Source of the DNA: Sphingomonas colocasiae
GTDB lineage: Bacteria > Pseudomonadota > Alphaproteobacteria > Sphingomonadales > Sphingomonadaceae
Assembly: GCF_019880585.1 (NCBI RefSeq)
Contig: NZ_JAINVV010000004.1
Span: 186,001-250,000 of the forward strand
Direction of reading: 5' to 3'
DNA length: 64,000 bases
Shown here: in pieces, positions 30,807-39,607 of the stretch
Layout of the letters: the number at the start of each line of letters is the position of its first letter
Position numbering within the stretch: position 1 is the stretch's first letter
Notes under the pieces: model-generated
The model's database searches: none
What the model was told of the DNA's origin: nothing
Seen by the model: the letters and a program-made list of their open reading frames with translations, nothing else
Position numbers and translations under genes: made by a program

Positions 30807-31817
30807 GTGATTCCACATCCATATCTTCTGTATCTCGGCAGCGCGACCGACGAGCTTTCGGTCAAGACCGCGCGGGGCGTCGCTGCCTGGCGGCCCGAAC
30901 TCTGCCTGGGCGAAGCGCGCGACGCGGGCGGCACCGTCAGCATCGGCCTGCCGCAGATGACCGTCGAGGAAGCGGTGGCCCAAGGCGCCAGGACCGTGAT
31001 CATCGGCTTCGCCAATTCGGGCGGCTTCATGTCGGCCGAAACGATCGCCTTCGCGGTCTCCGCGCTGCGCGCCGGGCTGAACGTCGCATCGGGCCTGCAC
31101 CAGCGCCTGACCGCGAGCCCGGAGATCCGCGAGGCCGCCGAGGCCGCCAATCTGAGCCTGTTCGACGTGCGCGAGCCGCCCGCGAACATCCCCGTGGGCA
31201 ACGGCAAGCCGCGCGCGGGCAAGCGCCTGCTGGCGGTGGGCACCGATTGCTCGGTCGGCAAGATGTACACCACGCTGGCGCTGGAGCGCGAGATGAAGGC
31301 GCGCGGGATCGCCGCCGATTTCCGCGCGACCGGCCAGACCGGCATCTTCATCGCCGGCGCGGGCGTGCCGATCGACGCGGTGGTCGCCGATTTCATCTCG
31401 GGCGGCGCCGAATGGATCTCCCCCGCGCGCGAGGATGGCGGCTGGGATCTGATCGAGGGCCAGGGATCGCTGTTCCACCCCTCCTATGCCGGCGTCTCGC
31501 TGGGCCTGCTCCACGGATCGCAGGCCGACGCGCTGGTGCTGTGCCACCAGGCGGGCCGCACGCGCATCCGCTTCCTGGAAGGGCACCCGATCCCCGATCT
31601 GCGCACCTGCCTCGATCGCAACCTGGAAGCCGCGCGGCTGACCAATCCGGACGTGGTGGCGGTGGGCGTTTCGCTCAACACCTGGGGCATGGACGCCGAA
31701 GCCGCCAAGCGCGCCTGCGCCGAGGCGGAGGACCTGCTGGGCCTGCCCGCGCAGGACCCGGTGGCGATGGGCGTCGGCCGGATCGTCGACAGGATCGTGC
31801 AATGCTTCGCGGCCTGA
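30807..31817 (+). CDS. dgcN: DUF1611 protein, DgcN-type D-glutamate N-acetyltransferase (copy 1)
   Basis: 336 residues. Central P-loop-like AVGTDCSVGKMYTTLALE (about residues 140-157) and DFRATGQTGIFIAGAGVPID are hallmarks of DUF1611. A family member was characterised in marine bacteria as DgcN, which acetylates D-Glu before racemisation by DgcA; the adjoining gene here is DgcA-like, supporting that role. The GTG start follows GCGAGGTTCCA; a TTG 26 codons upstream is possible but adds no conserved sequence. It overlaps the next gene by 16 bases. Confidence 0.85.
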   Translation: MIPHPYLLYLGSATDELSVKTARGVAAWRPELCLGEARDAGGTVSIGLPQMTVEEAVAQGARTVIIGFANSGGFMSAETIAFAVSALRAGLNVASGLHQRLTASPEIREAAEAANLSLFDVREPPANIPVGNGKPRAGKRLLAVGTDCSVGKMYTTLALEREMKARGIAADFRATGQTGIFIAGAGVPIDAVVADFISGGAEWISPAREDGGWDLIEGQGSLFHPSYAGVSLGLLHGSQADALVLCHQAGRTRIRFLEGHPIPDLRTCLDRNLEAARLTNPDVVAVGVSLNTWGMDAEAAKRACAEAEDLLGLPAQDPVAMGVGRIVDRIVQCFAA

Positions 31818-32806
31818 ACGCCGAAATCGAGCGCTGGCAGCTCAACAAGCCGTTCCGCATCTCGCGCGGCGCGCGCACCGCGATCGACGTCGTCTCGATC
31901 ACGCTTGAACAGGATGGCGTGATCGGGCGCGGCGAATGTTCGCCCAACGCCCGTTATGGCGAGACCGCCGAAAGCGCGCTCGCCCAGATCCAGGCGGTGG
32001 GCGACGCGCTGCGCGCGGGCGCGACGCGCGCGGAGGTCGGCGCGCTGCTGCCCGCGGGCGCGGCGCGCAACGCGGTCGATTGCGCGCTGTGGGATCTGGA
32101 TGCGGCGCTGGGCGTGCCCGACGCGGTCGCCCTGCTTTCCGCGCCGCTGCCGGCGATCCACACCGCCTTCACCGTCAGCCTCGACACGGCGGAGAAGATG
32201 GGCGAGGCGGCGAAGGAGCTGCGCGGCATCGAGCTGGTCAAGATCAAGTCCAACAGCGAGGATACGGAGGCGTGCCTGCGCGCCGTCCGCGCCTCGCTGC
32301 CCGGCTCGCGCCTGGTGGTCGACGCCAATGAGGGCTGGTCGATCGAGCTGCTCGAACAGTTGCAGCCGGCGCTGGTGGAACTCGACATCAAGATGGTCGA
32401 ACAGCCGCTGCCCGCCGACCAGGACGGCGATCTGCTCGGCTTCAAGTCGCTGGTGCCGATCTGCGCCGACGAATCCTGCCATGTCGCCGCCGATGTCGAG
32501 CGGCTGGCCGATCGCTACGACATGGTCAACATCAAGCTCGACAAGACCGGCGGCCTGACCGAGGCGCTGCGCCTGCTGGCGGCGGCGCGCGCGCGCGACA
32601 TGGGCGTGATGGTCGGCTGCATGATGTCGACATCCCTGTCGATCGCCCCGGCGCTGCGCGTCGCGGCGCATGCCGATTTCGTCGATGTCGATGCGCCGCT
32701 CTGGCTGCAATCCGATCTGCCGGGTGGCATCTCGCTCGCCGAAGGGGGCAGGGTGGTCGTGCCCGCGCCCGGCTTCTGGGGCGATCGATCGGTGGTGGCG
32801 TCCTGA
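31802..32806 (+). CDS. dgcA: Enolase-superfamily epimerase: N-acetyl-D-glutamate racemase / dipeptide epimerase (DgcA-type, copy 1)
   Basis: 334 residues. MLE-subgroup catalytic residues are visible: LVKIKSN (KxK), VVDANEGW (Asp), KMVEQPL (Glu), ICADESC (Asp) and NIKLDKTGG (Lys). The family epimerises L-Ala-D/L-Glu and other dipeptides; DgcA members racemise N-acetyl-D-Glu. The start ATG lies inside the end of dgcN (16-bp overlap), implying coupled translation. With DgcN it would convert D-Glu to N-acetyl-L-Glu. Confidence 0.88.
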   Translation: MLRGLNAEIERWQLNKPFRISRGARTAIDVVSITLEQDGVIGRGECSPNARYGETAESALAQIQAVGDALRAGATRAEVGALLPAGAARNAVDCALWDLDAALGVPDAVALLSAPLPAIHTAFTVSLDTAEKMGEAAKELRGIELVKIKSNSEDTEACLRAVRASLPGSRLVVDANEGWSIELLEQLQPALVELDIKMVEQPLPADQDGDLLGFKSLVPICADESCHVAADVERLADRYDMVNIKLDKTGGLTEALRLLAAARARDMGVMVGCMMSTSLSIAPALRVAAHADFVDVDAPLWLQSDLPGGISLAEGGRVVVPAPGFWGDRSVVAS

Positions 32807-32860
32807 CGATCGAGCGCGTAACCCTTTGACACGAGGATCAGACTGTCAGGGGGTTAAGCG

Positions 32861-34546
32861 ATGCGAAAGAAGGACCTGGGCTTGTGGCTGGCGGGTGCCG
32901 CCGCCGCCGCGCTCGTCACGGGTGCGGCGATGGCGCAGGGCCAGTCCGCGCCCGCGGCGGGGCCGAGCGAGACCAAGGCGCTGAACGCGGGCGTGGTGCC
33001 CGCGCCCGCCCGGCGGCCGGGCGAGGGGCTTGGCCCGTTCCGCAAGATGGTGATCCGCGGCGTCACCGTGATCGACGGCACCGGATCGCCGCCGCGCGGC
33101 CCGATCGACATCGTCGTCGAGAATAACCGCATCACCGCGATGCGGCCGGCGGGCACGCCGGGCCTGCCGCTGAAGGCGGGTCGCGCGCCGGACGACGCCG
33201 ATTACGAGCTCGACGCCACGGGCATGTACGCGCTGCCCGGCTTCATCGACATGCACGCCCATGGCAGCGGCACGGACAAGGCGCCGGATCTCGGCTATTC
33301 CTACAAGCTGTGGCTGGCGCATGGCGTCACCTCCGTCCGCAGCGTGCCGCTGGCGCCGCTGGAAGTGTCGCTGAGCGAAAAGCGCCGTTCGGCCGCCAAC
33401 GAGATCGCGGCGCCGCGCATCTTCGCCTGCCAGCGGCCCGGCGACGGCGCGGGCTGGGGCGGCAAGCCGATCGATGGCGAGGCGGCGGCGCGCGCCTGGA
33501 CGCAATGGGCGGCGAAACAGGGCGTCGATTGCGTGAAGATCATGCTGCCCGCCGATTTCAGCCCGGCGGCGTTCAAGGGCGTGGTGGAGGAAGCGCGCAA
33601 GCTGGGGCTGGGCACCACCGCGCACCTGACGCAGACCGGGCTTTCGCGCATCGACGCGCGCAAGGCGGGCGCGATGGGGCTGGGCACCGTCACCCATTTC
33701 TACGGCCATATGGAATCGCTGCTGAAGAACGGCGCGGTCCAGCATTATTCGACCGATTATAATTTCAACGACGAGCAATATCGCTTCGCCGAGGTCGCGG
33801 ATATCTGGGACCAGACCTATGAGCCCGGATCGGACGAGTGGAAGGCCTATCTGCGCGAGCAAAAGGCCAACAACGTCACCTTCGATCCGACGATGACGAT
33901 CTATGCCGCCTCGCGCGACCTGATGCGCGCGCGCAACGCCGACTGGCACGAGAGCTACACCACGCCGCAGCTCTGGGACTATTTCCAGTCGAACCGCGAG
34001 AATCACGGATCCTATTTCTTCGACTGGACGACGCGGATCGAGGTGCAGTGGCGGCGCTTCTACGAACGCTACATGCGGCTGGTGAACGATTACAAGAATA
34101 TCGGCGGCCGGGTGACGATCGGCACCGATTCCGGCTTCATCTTCAAGACCTATGGCTTCGGCTATCCCGAGGAGATGGAATTGCTCCAGGAAGCCGGCTT
34201 CGATCCGCTGGAGGTGATCCAGGCGGCGACATGGAACGGCGCGCTGACGATCTATGAACCCAAGGGCGTCGCGGAGCCGCCGATCGGCGCGCTGCTCGTC
34301 GGGCGGCTGGCGGATATCGTGCTGGTGAAGGAGAATCCGCTCCAGAACTTCAAGACGCTCTACGGCACCGGCACTCCGCGCCTGAACGAGGCGACGCAGA
34401 AGCAGGAGCGGGTGGGCGGCGTCAGCTACACGGTGAAGGACGGCATCGTCTACGACGCGAAGAAGCTGCTGGCCGAGGTGGCGGAGATGGTCGCCGCCGA
34501 GAAGCGCCGCGCCGGCTGGCCCGAAAAGGGCGTGCCGCGCCCCTGA
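32861..34546 (+). CDS. Exported amidohydrolase (imidazolonepropionase/prolidase-like)
   Basis: 561 residues. N-terminal signal (LGLWLAGAAAAALVTGAAMAQG). Metal ligands: PGFIDMHAHGSG (HxH, about residue 130), CVKIMLP (Lys), TTAHLTQTG (His), VTHFYGH (His) and IGTDSGFIFKTYG (Asp). All five conserved positions are kept, so activity is likely. The substrate is probably a dipeptide or amide. It starts 54 bp after dgcA and likely belongs to the same transcript. AGGGGGTTAAGCG precedes the ATG. Confidence 0.88.
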   Translation: MRKKDLGLWLAGAAAAALVTGAAMAQGQSAPAAGPSETKALNAGVVPAPARRPGEGLGPFRKMVIRGVTVIDGTGSPPRGPIDIVVENNRITAMRPAGTPGLPLKAGRAPDDADYELDATGMYALPGFIDMHAHGSGTDKAPDLGYSYKLWLAHGVTSVRSVPLAPLEVSLSEKRRSAANEIAAPRIFACQRPGDGAGWGGKPIDGEAAARAWTQWAAKQGVDCVKIMLPADFSPAAFKGVVEEARKLGLGTTAHLTQTGLSRIDARKAGAMGLGTVTHFYGHMESLLKNGAVQHYSTDYNFNDEQYRFAEVADIWDQTYEPGSDEWKAYLREQKANNVTFDPTMTIYAASRDLMRARNADWHESYTTPQLWDYFQSNRENHGSYFFDWTTRIEVQWRRFYERYMRLVNDYKNIGGRVTIGTDSGFIFKTYGFGYPEEMELLQEAGFDPLEVIQAATWNGALTIYEPKGVAEPPIGALLVGRLADIVLVKENPLQNFKTLYGTGTPRLNEATQKQERVGGVSYTVKDGIVYDAKKLLAEVAEMVAAEKRRAGWPEKGVPRP

Positions 34547-34562
34547 TCGCCGCGTTTCCCCG

Positions 34563-34600
34563 AAAAATGCGGCCCGCGAAGCTGGGTGCTCCGCGGGCCG
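34563..34600 (-). terminator. Rho-independent terminator for a minus-strand transcript
   Basis: Stem GGCCCGCG/CGCGGGCC (34571-34578 with 34592-34599) followed on the minus strand by GCATTTTTCG. It lies just after the plus-strand amidohydrolase stop, but the T-run is on the minus side, so it ends a transcript entering from the 34.7 kb region. Confidence 0.7.
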
Positions 34601-34622
34601 CGCGTCCTAGGCCAAGGGAAGC

Positions 34623-34694
34623 CTAGAAACGAACTCGTGCGTCGAATCGGGAAGAGCGGCCTGTGGTGTCGCGCGTCGCGACAATGCTGGTCAT
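34623..34694 (-). CDS. 23-residue small ORF with outer-membrane-protein-like C-terminus
   Basis: MTSIVATRDTTGRSSRFDAR then VRF and stop. GGGACGGTGG precedes the ATG. The last residues fit an outer-membrane barrel end: Phe at -1, with Val, Ala and Phe at -3, -5 and -7. A terminator follows, and a perfect ATCCTGATCAGGAT palindrome lies 113 bp upstream. It is either a relic of a deleted barrel gene or a genuine short peptide; I cannot decide. Confidence 0.3.
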   Translation of the reverse strand: MTSIVATRDTTGRSSRFDARVRF

Positions 34695-34806
34695 CCACCG
34701 TCCCTTTTCGATTTCGCGTATTCGCGTTCAGCCGGGCGCTTGTGCGCTTCTCCGACTCTGTCTTGACATGAGCATCGGGCCATCCGGCCGATAAGTCCAC
34801 AAGAAT

Positions 34807-34820
34807 ATCCTGATCAGGAT
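34807..34820. promoter_or_regulatory. Perfect island palindrome ATCCTGATCAGGAT
   Basis: 14-bp perfect palindrome in AT-rich surroundings (AATATCC...GGATGAAAAA), in the gap between the convergent amidohydrolase and TonB-receptor genes. Identical core to the site at 46425. On the minus strand it precedes only the small ORF and the terminator at 34563. The 394-bp gap also holds the TonB-receptor terminator. Confidence 0.7.
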
Positions 34821-34890
34821 GAAAAATTTCTTTGTGGGCTAGAGGCTGAGGTTATGGGCCCGAAATTGACGTTTACGGCATGCGGGCATG

Positions 34891-34925
34891 AAAAAGGGCC
34901 GGTCCGCATGCGCGAACCGGCCCCC
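34891..34925 (-). terminator. Rho-independent terminator of the TonB-receptor gene
   Basis: Stem GGGCCGGT/ACCGGCCC (34896-34903 and 34916-34923) with a 12-base loop, followed on the minus strand by TTTTT. It lies 15 bp past the receptor stop codon. Confidence 0.85.
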
Positions 34926-34939
34926 AAAAGTTGGTGTTA

Positions 34940-37672
34940 TCAGAAGCTTACGCGGACACCGGCGGTGTAGTAGCGGCCGATGATGTCGAGATAGGGCGAG
35001 CTGACCGCGCCGAGCGTCGGCTGACGGTCGAACAGGTTCTGCACGCTGCCATAAACCGTGAACCGGGTATTCTCGCCGGTGCGGATATAGGCGCGCAGGC
35101 CAAGGTCGACATAGGTGTGGCTGCTGATCCGCGCGTCCTGGTTGGCCAGAACCGTGGCCGGGGCGAAGCCGCCGCTGCCCACATAGCGGGTGCGCAGATC
35201 GGCGCCCATGGCTTCGCTCTCATAGTTCAGGGTCAGCGATCCGCGCCACTTGGGCACGAGATAGCCGGCCTGCGAACCCAGATAGCCGGCGCCGTCGATC
35301 GCGAGCACGCCATTGTCGACGACAAGCTTGTCGACATAGTTGGCGAGCGCGCGGATCTTGAGCTGGCCGTCGGCGAGCCGGGTGCGATACGAGGCTTCGA
35401 TATCGACGCCGGTGTTCTTGAAGCTCGCCACGTTGATGTACGCCGCGTTGATCGTCGTCATCACGCCGCCGCCGTCACGCACGATCTGGGCGCAGGCGCC
35501 CTGGTTGCTCTGCAGGTAGCAACCATTGACGATCTGCTGCGCGGTCAGCGTGGTGATCACGTCGTCGATCTTGATGTTGTAATAGTCGACCGAGAAATCG
35601 AAGCCGGGGAAGAAGGACGGACGCAGAACGCCGCCGATCGTGAACGTGTCCGCGATTTCCGGGCGGAGATTGGGATTGCCGCCGGTGAACAGCGTGACGT
35701 TGGTCAGCGGGCTGCTCGGGCGGCCCACATCGGAGACGCTGGTGAACAGCGTCGAACGCTGGCTGAACAGCTCGGTTAGCGAAGGCGCGCGAATGTCACG
35801 CGACCGCGTGGCGCGGATCTTCAGGCCGTCGACGACTTCCCAGATGCCGCCCAGCTTCCACGACCAGATCGCGCCGCTGGTGCTGTAGTCCGAAACGCGG
35901 ACCGCGCCGTTGAAGCTCAGCTTCTGCACGATCGGCAGGTTGGCGAGCAGCGGGATGTCGACCTCGGCGAAGGCCTCCTTCACGTTGTTGCCGGTCTTGT
36001 TGATGTTGACGCCGTTGATCGTGTTGAAGTTGTTCGCCAGCGAGTTCGCGTCGTAGACCGTCCGGAAGGCTTCTTCGCGATATTCGACACCCGCCGCGAC
36101 CGAGACCGGAAGATCCCAGAGCGTGAAGGGCTCGCCGCTGATGCTGGCGCCCGCATGGTCCAGCCACGTCGTCGTCACCGCGTTCCACACGCCGGTCGCA
36201 TAGGCGATCGCCGCCGGATCCGCGCGGCCCGAACCGAACAGGTTGAGCGGACGGCAGGCCGGATCGTCGTTGGTGGTGATCGCGTCGGCATTGACGGCGC
36301 AGACGATCGATCCGCCGCTCGACACGGCGTTGATCGCCTTGGCGAACTCGGCCTTCTTGGTCAGGCCGATCAGCTTCATGTCCTGTTCTTGCTCGCCATG
36401 CGTGAAGAACGCGCCATAACGCCACTTGCCGTCGCCGAAGCTGCCGTCGAAGCCGACCGAGCCCTGCTTCGTCACGCGCGAATAATTGTAGCGTGCGAGC
36501 GACATGTCGGTGAGCACGCGGCCCATGGTGAAGCTCGTCTCGCCCGCCGCCGCGAAGGCCGCGCGCTGCGCCGCCGTCAGATAGGGGTTGGTGGCCGAGA
36601 AGGTGAGCTGCGTCACGCCCAGATCGGGGAAGAACACGCGCTCGTCGAACACCTTGTTATAGCTGCCCTCGGCCCAGACCTTCAGATTGTCGGTCAGGTC
36701 GTAGCTGACGCGCGCGAAGACGTTGGTGCGTTCGATCGGCGCCGAAAGCGAACGATACTGGTCGATATTATAGCCTTCGCCGCCGATCATCGTCGACGCC
36801 GAACCGGGGCGCACGATGCCGAACTGGAAGGGACGCAGGCTGCCGTCGGGATTGAAGGTCTGCCCGGCGAGCACGCCGGTGCGGATCAGGCCGCCCTCGC
36901 TGCGCGTCAGTTCGTGCAGGTTGGCGGTCGGCACCAGCTTGCCGGAAGCGTCGGGGAAGAAGCCCGTCGAACCGATGCGGGGACGCGCGTTGCCGGGGAT
37001 GATGCCCTTGTCCTTCAGATAGTCGGCACCGATCATGACATGGCCGCGGCCATCGGCGAACTTGAAGCCGGCCGAACCCTCGAACAGATATTTCTGGGCG
37101 TCGCCACGCTCGGAAATGCCCGTCTGGGCGCCGAGCTCGAAGCCTTCCTTGTTGTCGTCGAGCTGGATGTTGACGACGCCGGCGACGGCGCCCGAACCCC
37201 AGGCGGCCGAAGCGCCGCCGGTGACGATGTCGATCTGCTTGACCAGCGAATAGGGGACGGTCTGAAGGTCGTTCGAGCTGACGCTGCGGCGGCCGTTGAT
37301 CAGCACCAGCGTGCGCGCCGCGCCAAGGCCGCGAAGATCGGCGGGCGACTGGCCGGACGAGGTGACCGTGTTGGTCGAGGTCGCGCTCTGCGTCTGGCGG
37401 AACTGCGGAAGATCTGCGAGCGAGGCGGCGATGTCGGTACGGCCGGCCTGCTGAAGCTCGGCGACGCCGATCACGGTCGTCGGGGTCGGCGCCTCGAAGC
37501 CGGCGGTGCTGATGCGCGAACCGGTGACGACGATTTCGCTCGACGTGGTCTCGTTCTCGTCAGGCGCGTCCTGCGCGAACGCGGGGGCGGAAAAGGCGAG
37601 CGCGATGCCGAGCGCGACGGCGCTGCCGCCACGCGACAGGGCGTGCCAATAGTGTTGGGTTGGGGAGGACAT
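34940..37672 (-). CDS. TonB-dependent outer-membrane receptor
   Basis: 910 residues. A signal peptide (VALGIALAFSAPAFAQD) is followed by a TonB-box-like TSSEIVVTGSRI. The plug domain has PADLRGLGAARTLVLINGRR and GGASAAWGSGAVAGVVNIQL; the barrel ends in AGVRVSF with the terminal Phe. It resembles the proteobacterial receptors that bring in peptides or complex organics rather than a defined siderophore receptor. ATG at 37672 chosen for AAAAGGGAACCACTGC. It lies downstream of a serine hydrolase on the same strand and is the obvious outer-membrane importer of the island. Confidence 0.93.
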   Translation of the reverse strand: MSSPTQHYWHALSRGGSAVALGIALAFSAPAFAQDAPDENETTSSEIVVTGSRISTAGFEAPTPTTVIGVAELQQAGRTDIAASLADLPQFRQTQSATSTNTVTSSGQSPADLRGLGAARTLVLINGRRSVSSNDLQTVPYSLVKQIDIVTGGASAAWGSGAVAGVVNIQLDDNKEGFELGAQTGISERGDAQKYLFEGSAGFKFADGRGHVMIGADYLKDKGIIPGNARPRIGSTGFFPDASGKLVPTANLHELTRSEGGLIRTGVLAGQTFNPDGSLRPFQFGIVRPGSASTMIGGEGYNIDQYRSLSAPIERTNVFARVSYDLTDNLKVWAEGSYNKVFDERVFFPDLGVTQLTFSATNPYLTAAQRAAFAAAGETSFTMGRVLTDMSLARYNYSRVTKQGSVGFDGSFGDGKWRYGAFFTHGEQEQDMKLIGLTKKAEFAKAINAVSSGGSIVCAVNADAITTNDDPACRPLNLFGSGRADPAAIAYATGVWNAVTTTWLDHAGASISGEPFTLWDLPVSVAAGVEYREEAFRTVYDANSLANNFNTINGVNINKTGNNVKEAFAEVDIPLLANLPIVQKLSFNGAVRVSDYSTSGAIWSWKLGGIWEVVDGLKIRATRSRDIRAPSLTELFSQRSTLFTSVSDVGRPSSPLTNVTLFTGGNPNLRPEIADTFTIGGVLRPSFFPGFDFSVDYYNIKIDDVITTLTAQQIVNGCYLQSNQGACAQIVRDGGGVMTTINAAYINVASFKNTGVDIEASYRTRLADGQLKIRALANYVDKLVVDNGVLAIDGAGYLGSQAGYLVPKWRGSLTLNYESEAMGADLRTRYVGSGGFAPATVLANQDARISSHTYVDLGLRAYIRTGENTRFTVYGSVQNLFDRQPTLGAVSSPYLDIIGRYYTAGVRVSF

Positions 37673-37832
37673 GCAGTGGTTCCCTTTTATGCATGGCGCC
37701 ATGAACTGGATTCGTCTGTGCGAATCTTGCGCTCATCAACGCCCGTTTTGGCCGAAGCCGGACATCGGGCCGAAAACCTGGCCCAATCAGGATTTCAAGT
37801 TTCTAAAATAGAAAGTCTTGAACGGCAAGCCG

Positions 37833-39335
37833 TCACGGTTTCACCAGTCGGAAAAGCACGTGCGGCTGTGAACTGAAGGACAATTTGCGATCGTCGGCGG
37901 GGCCGTAGAATTGCAGCCGTTCGAACGGGCCGCCCGCGCGCGCGCCGGTCACCTGTTCGTAGATTTCGGGGCCGATCTGTTCCCAATAGGTCTTGGTTCC
38001 GCCCATGTCGGTGACCAGGCCATGCTCGCCCTGCGCCGAAACCTTGATGTCGTAGGCGGGATTGGGCGTTTCGCTGTAGGTGCGGCGATTGGTGCGATAG
38101 GATCCCACGGTGGGCGCGGCCGTGCCCGTCCAGCGCGGCGCGGGCGCCACGGGGAAGACGCGGCCGATCATCGCGTTCATCAGCTCGGTGCGGCCGCCAT
38201 AGCTGCCCTGGCCGCCGGTGGTGGAGACGAAGAAGCCGAAATCGGCCTCGGGCGCCAGCACCATGTAGGAATGGAAATCGGCGGTGTTGCCGCCATGGCC
38301 GATCAGTCGCGGCCCCTGTTCGCGCACCACCATATAGCCGTGCGCCATCGGCTGGAGCGCGGGGGCGTTGCGGGTGAGGCTGGTGCGCATCAGGCGCATC
38401 GTCTCGGGCTTCAGGATCTGGACGTTGCCCAGCCGCCCGTCGCCGAGATGGGCGAGCATGAAGCGCGCCAGATCCGGCCCGGTGGCGGATACCGAACCCG
38501 CGGGCATGATGTTCGAATACAGCTCGTACGGCTTGGCGACGAGCTTGCCGTCGACCAGCTTGTAGCCCGTCGCCATGTTGGCGGCGCGGTCCCCCGTCAG
38601 CGGCTCGCGGAAGGTGGCGCTCTTCATGCCCAGCGGGCCGAAGATGTGCTTGTCGATATAGTCCGCGAAATTCTCGCCCGAAACGCGCTGGACGATATAG
38701 CCGGCCAGCGCCGAGCCATAGTTGGAATAGGAGGTTTCGACGCCCGGCTCGCGCACGCGCGTCGGGATGTTCTTGGGATTCTTGAGGAAGGTGTCGAGCG
38801 GGATCAGGTCCGAAACCGAATCGGCGGTGATGCCGCCCAGATCCTCGAAGCCCAGCGAGTGATCGAGCAGGTGCCTGACCAGGATGGGGCGCTTCATCCC
38901 GTTGGTCGGGATCGTGAAGTCGAGATATTTGTCGATCGGATCGTCGAGCTTCACCTTGCCCTGCTCGACCTGCTGCATCAGCGCGGTCCAGGTGAACAGC
39001 TTGGAGACGGAGCCTGGGCGGAACAGCGTCTTTTCGCCGTCGACGGGAATCTTGCGGTCGATATCGGCGAAGCCATAGCCGCGCGAGAACAGCACCTTGC
39101 CCTTCGAGACGACGGTGACGACCGCGCCCGCGATCTCGCGCGTCGCAATCTGCTGCGCCATCACGCCGTCCACGAATTCGCCGAGGCCGGCGAGCCGCGC
39201 GGGATCGATGGCGACCTTGGCGGTCTGCGCCGGGGTGGCCTGCGCCATCGCCGGACCGGCCGCGCCGAGCAGCAGCGACAGCGCGATCGCCGCTCCCGTC
39301 AAGGATTTCGACCGTGCGCCAAACCCGTTCCTCAC
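37833..39335 (-). CDS. Secreted beta-lactamase-family serine hydrolase (PF00144)
   Basis: 500 residues. Signal AAIALSLLLGAAGPAMAQA. RPGSVSKLFTW (SxxK), YSNYGSALAGYIVQRVSG (YxN) and GHGGNTADFHS are intact, then a C-terminal beta domain. It is closely similar to the first half of the protein at 48829, so they are paralogues. The GTG start at 39335 has AGGGAGAGTCGG upstream. A TCAGGAT half-site lies 70 bp upstream (39401-39411), and another lies between this gene and the TonB receptor that follows. Confidence 0.9.
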   Translation of the reverse strand: MRNGFGARSKSLTGAAIALSLLLGAAGPAMAQATPAQTAKVAIDPARLAGLGEFVDGVMAQQIATREIAGAVVTVVSKGKVLFSRGYGFADIDRKIPVDGEKTLFRPGSVSKLFTWTALMQQVEQGKVKLDDPIDKYLDFTIPTNGMKRPILVRHLLDHSLGFEDLGGITADSVSDLIPLDTFLKNPKNIPTRVREPGVETSYSNYGSALAGYIVQRVSGENFADYIDKHIFGPLGMKSATFREPLTGDRAANMATGYKLVDGKLVAKPYELYSNIMPAGSVSATGPDLARFMLAHLGDGRLGNVQILKPETMRLMRTSLTRNAPALQPMAHGYMVVREQGPRLIGHGGNTADFHSYMVLAPEADFGFFVSTTGGQGSYGGRTELMNAMIGRVFPVAPAPRWTGTAAPTVGSYRTNRRTYSETPNPAYDIKVSAQGEHGLVTDMGGTKTYWEQIGPEIYEQVTGARAGGPFERLQFYGPADDRKLSFSSQPHVLFRLVKP

Positions 39336-39400
39336 CCGACTCTCCCTATTGTCGCGATAACCTTGTGCGGCGCGGACGCTACACATTGGGATGCAATTTT

Positions 39401-39411
39401 CCTATCAGGAT
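39401..39411. promoter_or_regulatory. Degenerate island operator, serine hydrolase side
   Basis: CCTATCAGGAT keeps the TCAGGAT half-site of the ATCCTGATCAGGAT palindrome, 66-76 bp upstream of the minus-strand start at 39335. The divergent gap of 272 bp is AT-rich for this genome (for example ATATAATAATATC near 39451). Confidence 0.45.
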
Positions 39412-39518
39412 ATTGACGGATTGGTGAAAATTTTTCGAAACGGAATTGAAATATAATAATATCAGTCTGTTACAATCGAATATTCTTTTTGTTGCAATCG
39501 GGTGTCGTTGCGGCGAAT

Positions 39519-39532
39519 GTCCTGATCAGAGA
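39519..39532. promoter_or_regulatory. Degenerate island operator, beta-lactamase side
   Basis: GTCCTGATCAGAGA matches the palindrome at 10 of 14 positions with the TCCTGATCAG core intact, 76 bp upstream of the class A-like gene at 39608. Confidence 0.55.
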
Positions 39533-39607
39533 ATATCCGGGGGGCCTGACCGGCGTGGCCCGCCCGCTCATCCGCATGTGCATGCCGGATTCCAGGGAGG
39601 ATTTTCC

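Noticed and set aside
32820-32856. AGGATCAG near 32835 as another island operator
   Set aside because: The half-sites are in the wrong order (AGGATCAG instead of ATCAGGAT), and the rest does not match.
34623-34694. Lasso-peptide precursor (Thr-Thr-Gly junction with an Asp at core position 7)
   Set aside because: The leader would be only about 11 residues, and no lasso cyclase or B-protein genes are in the window; the barrel-end explanation fits better.
34450-34800. 116-codon minus-strand frame overlapping the amidohydrolase end
   Set aside because: It runs through the terminator into the conserved coding strand of the amidohydrolase and resembles no family.
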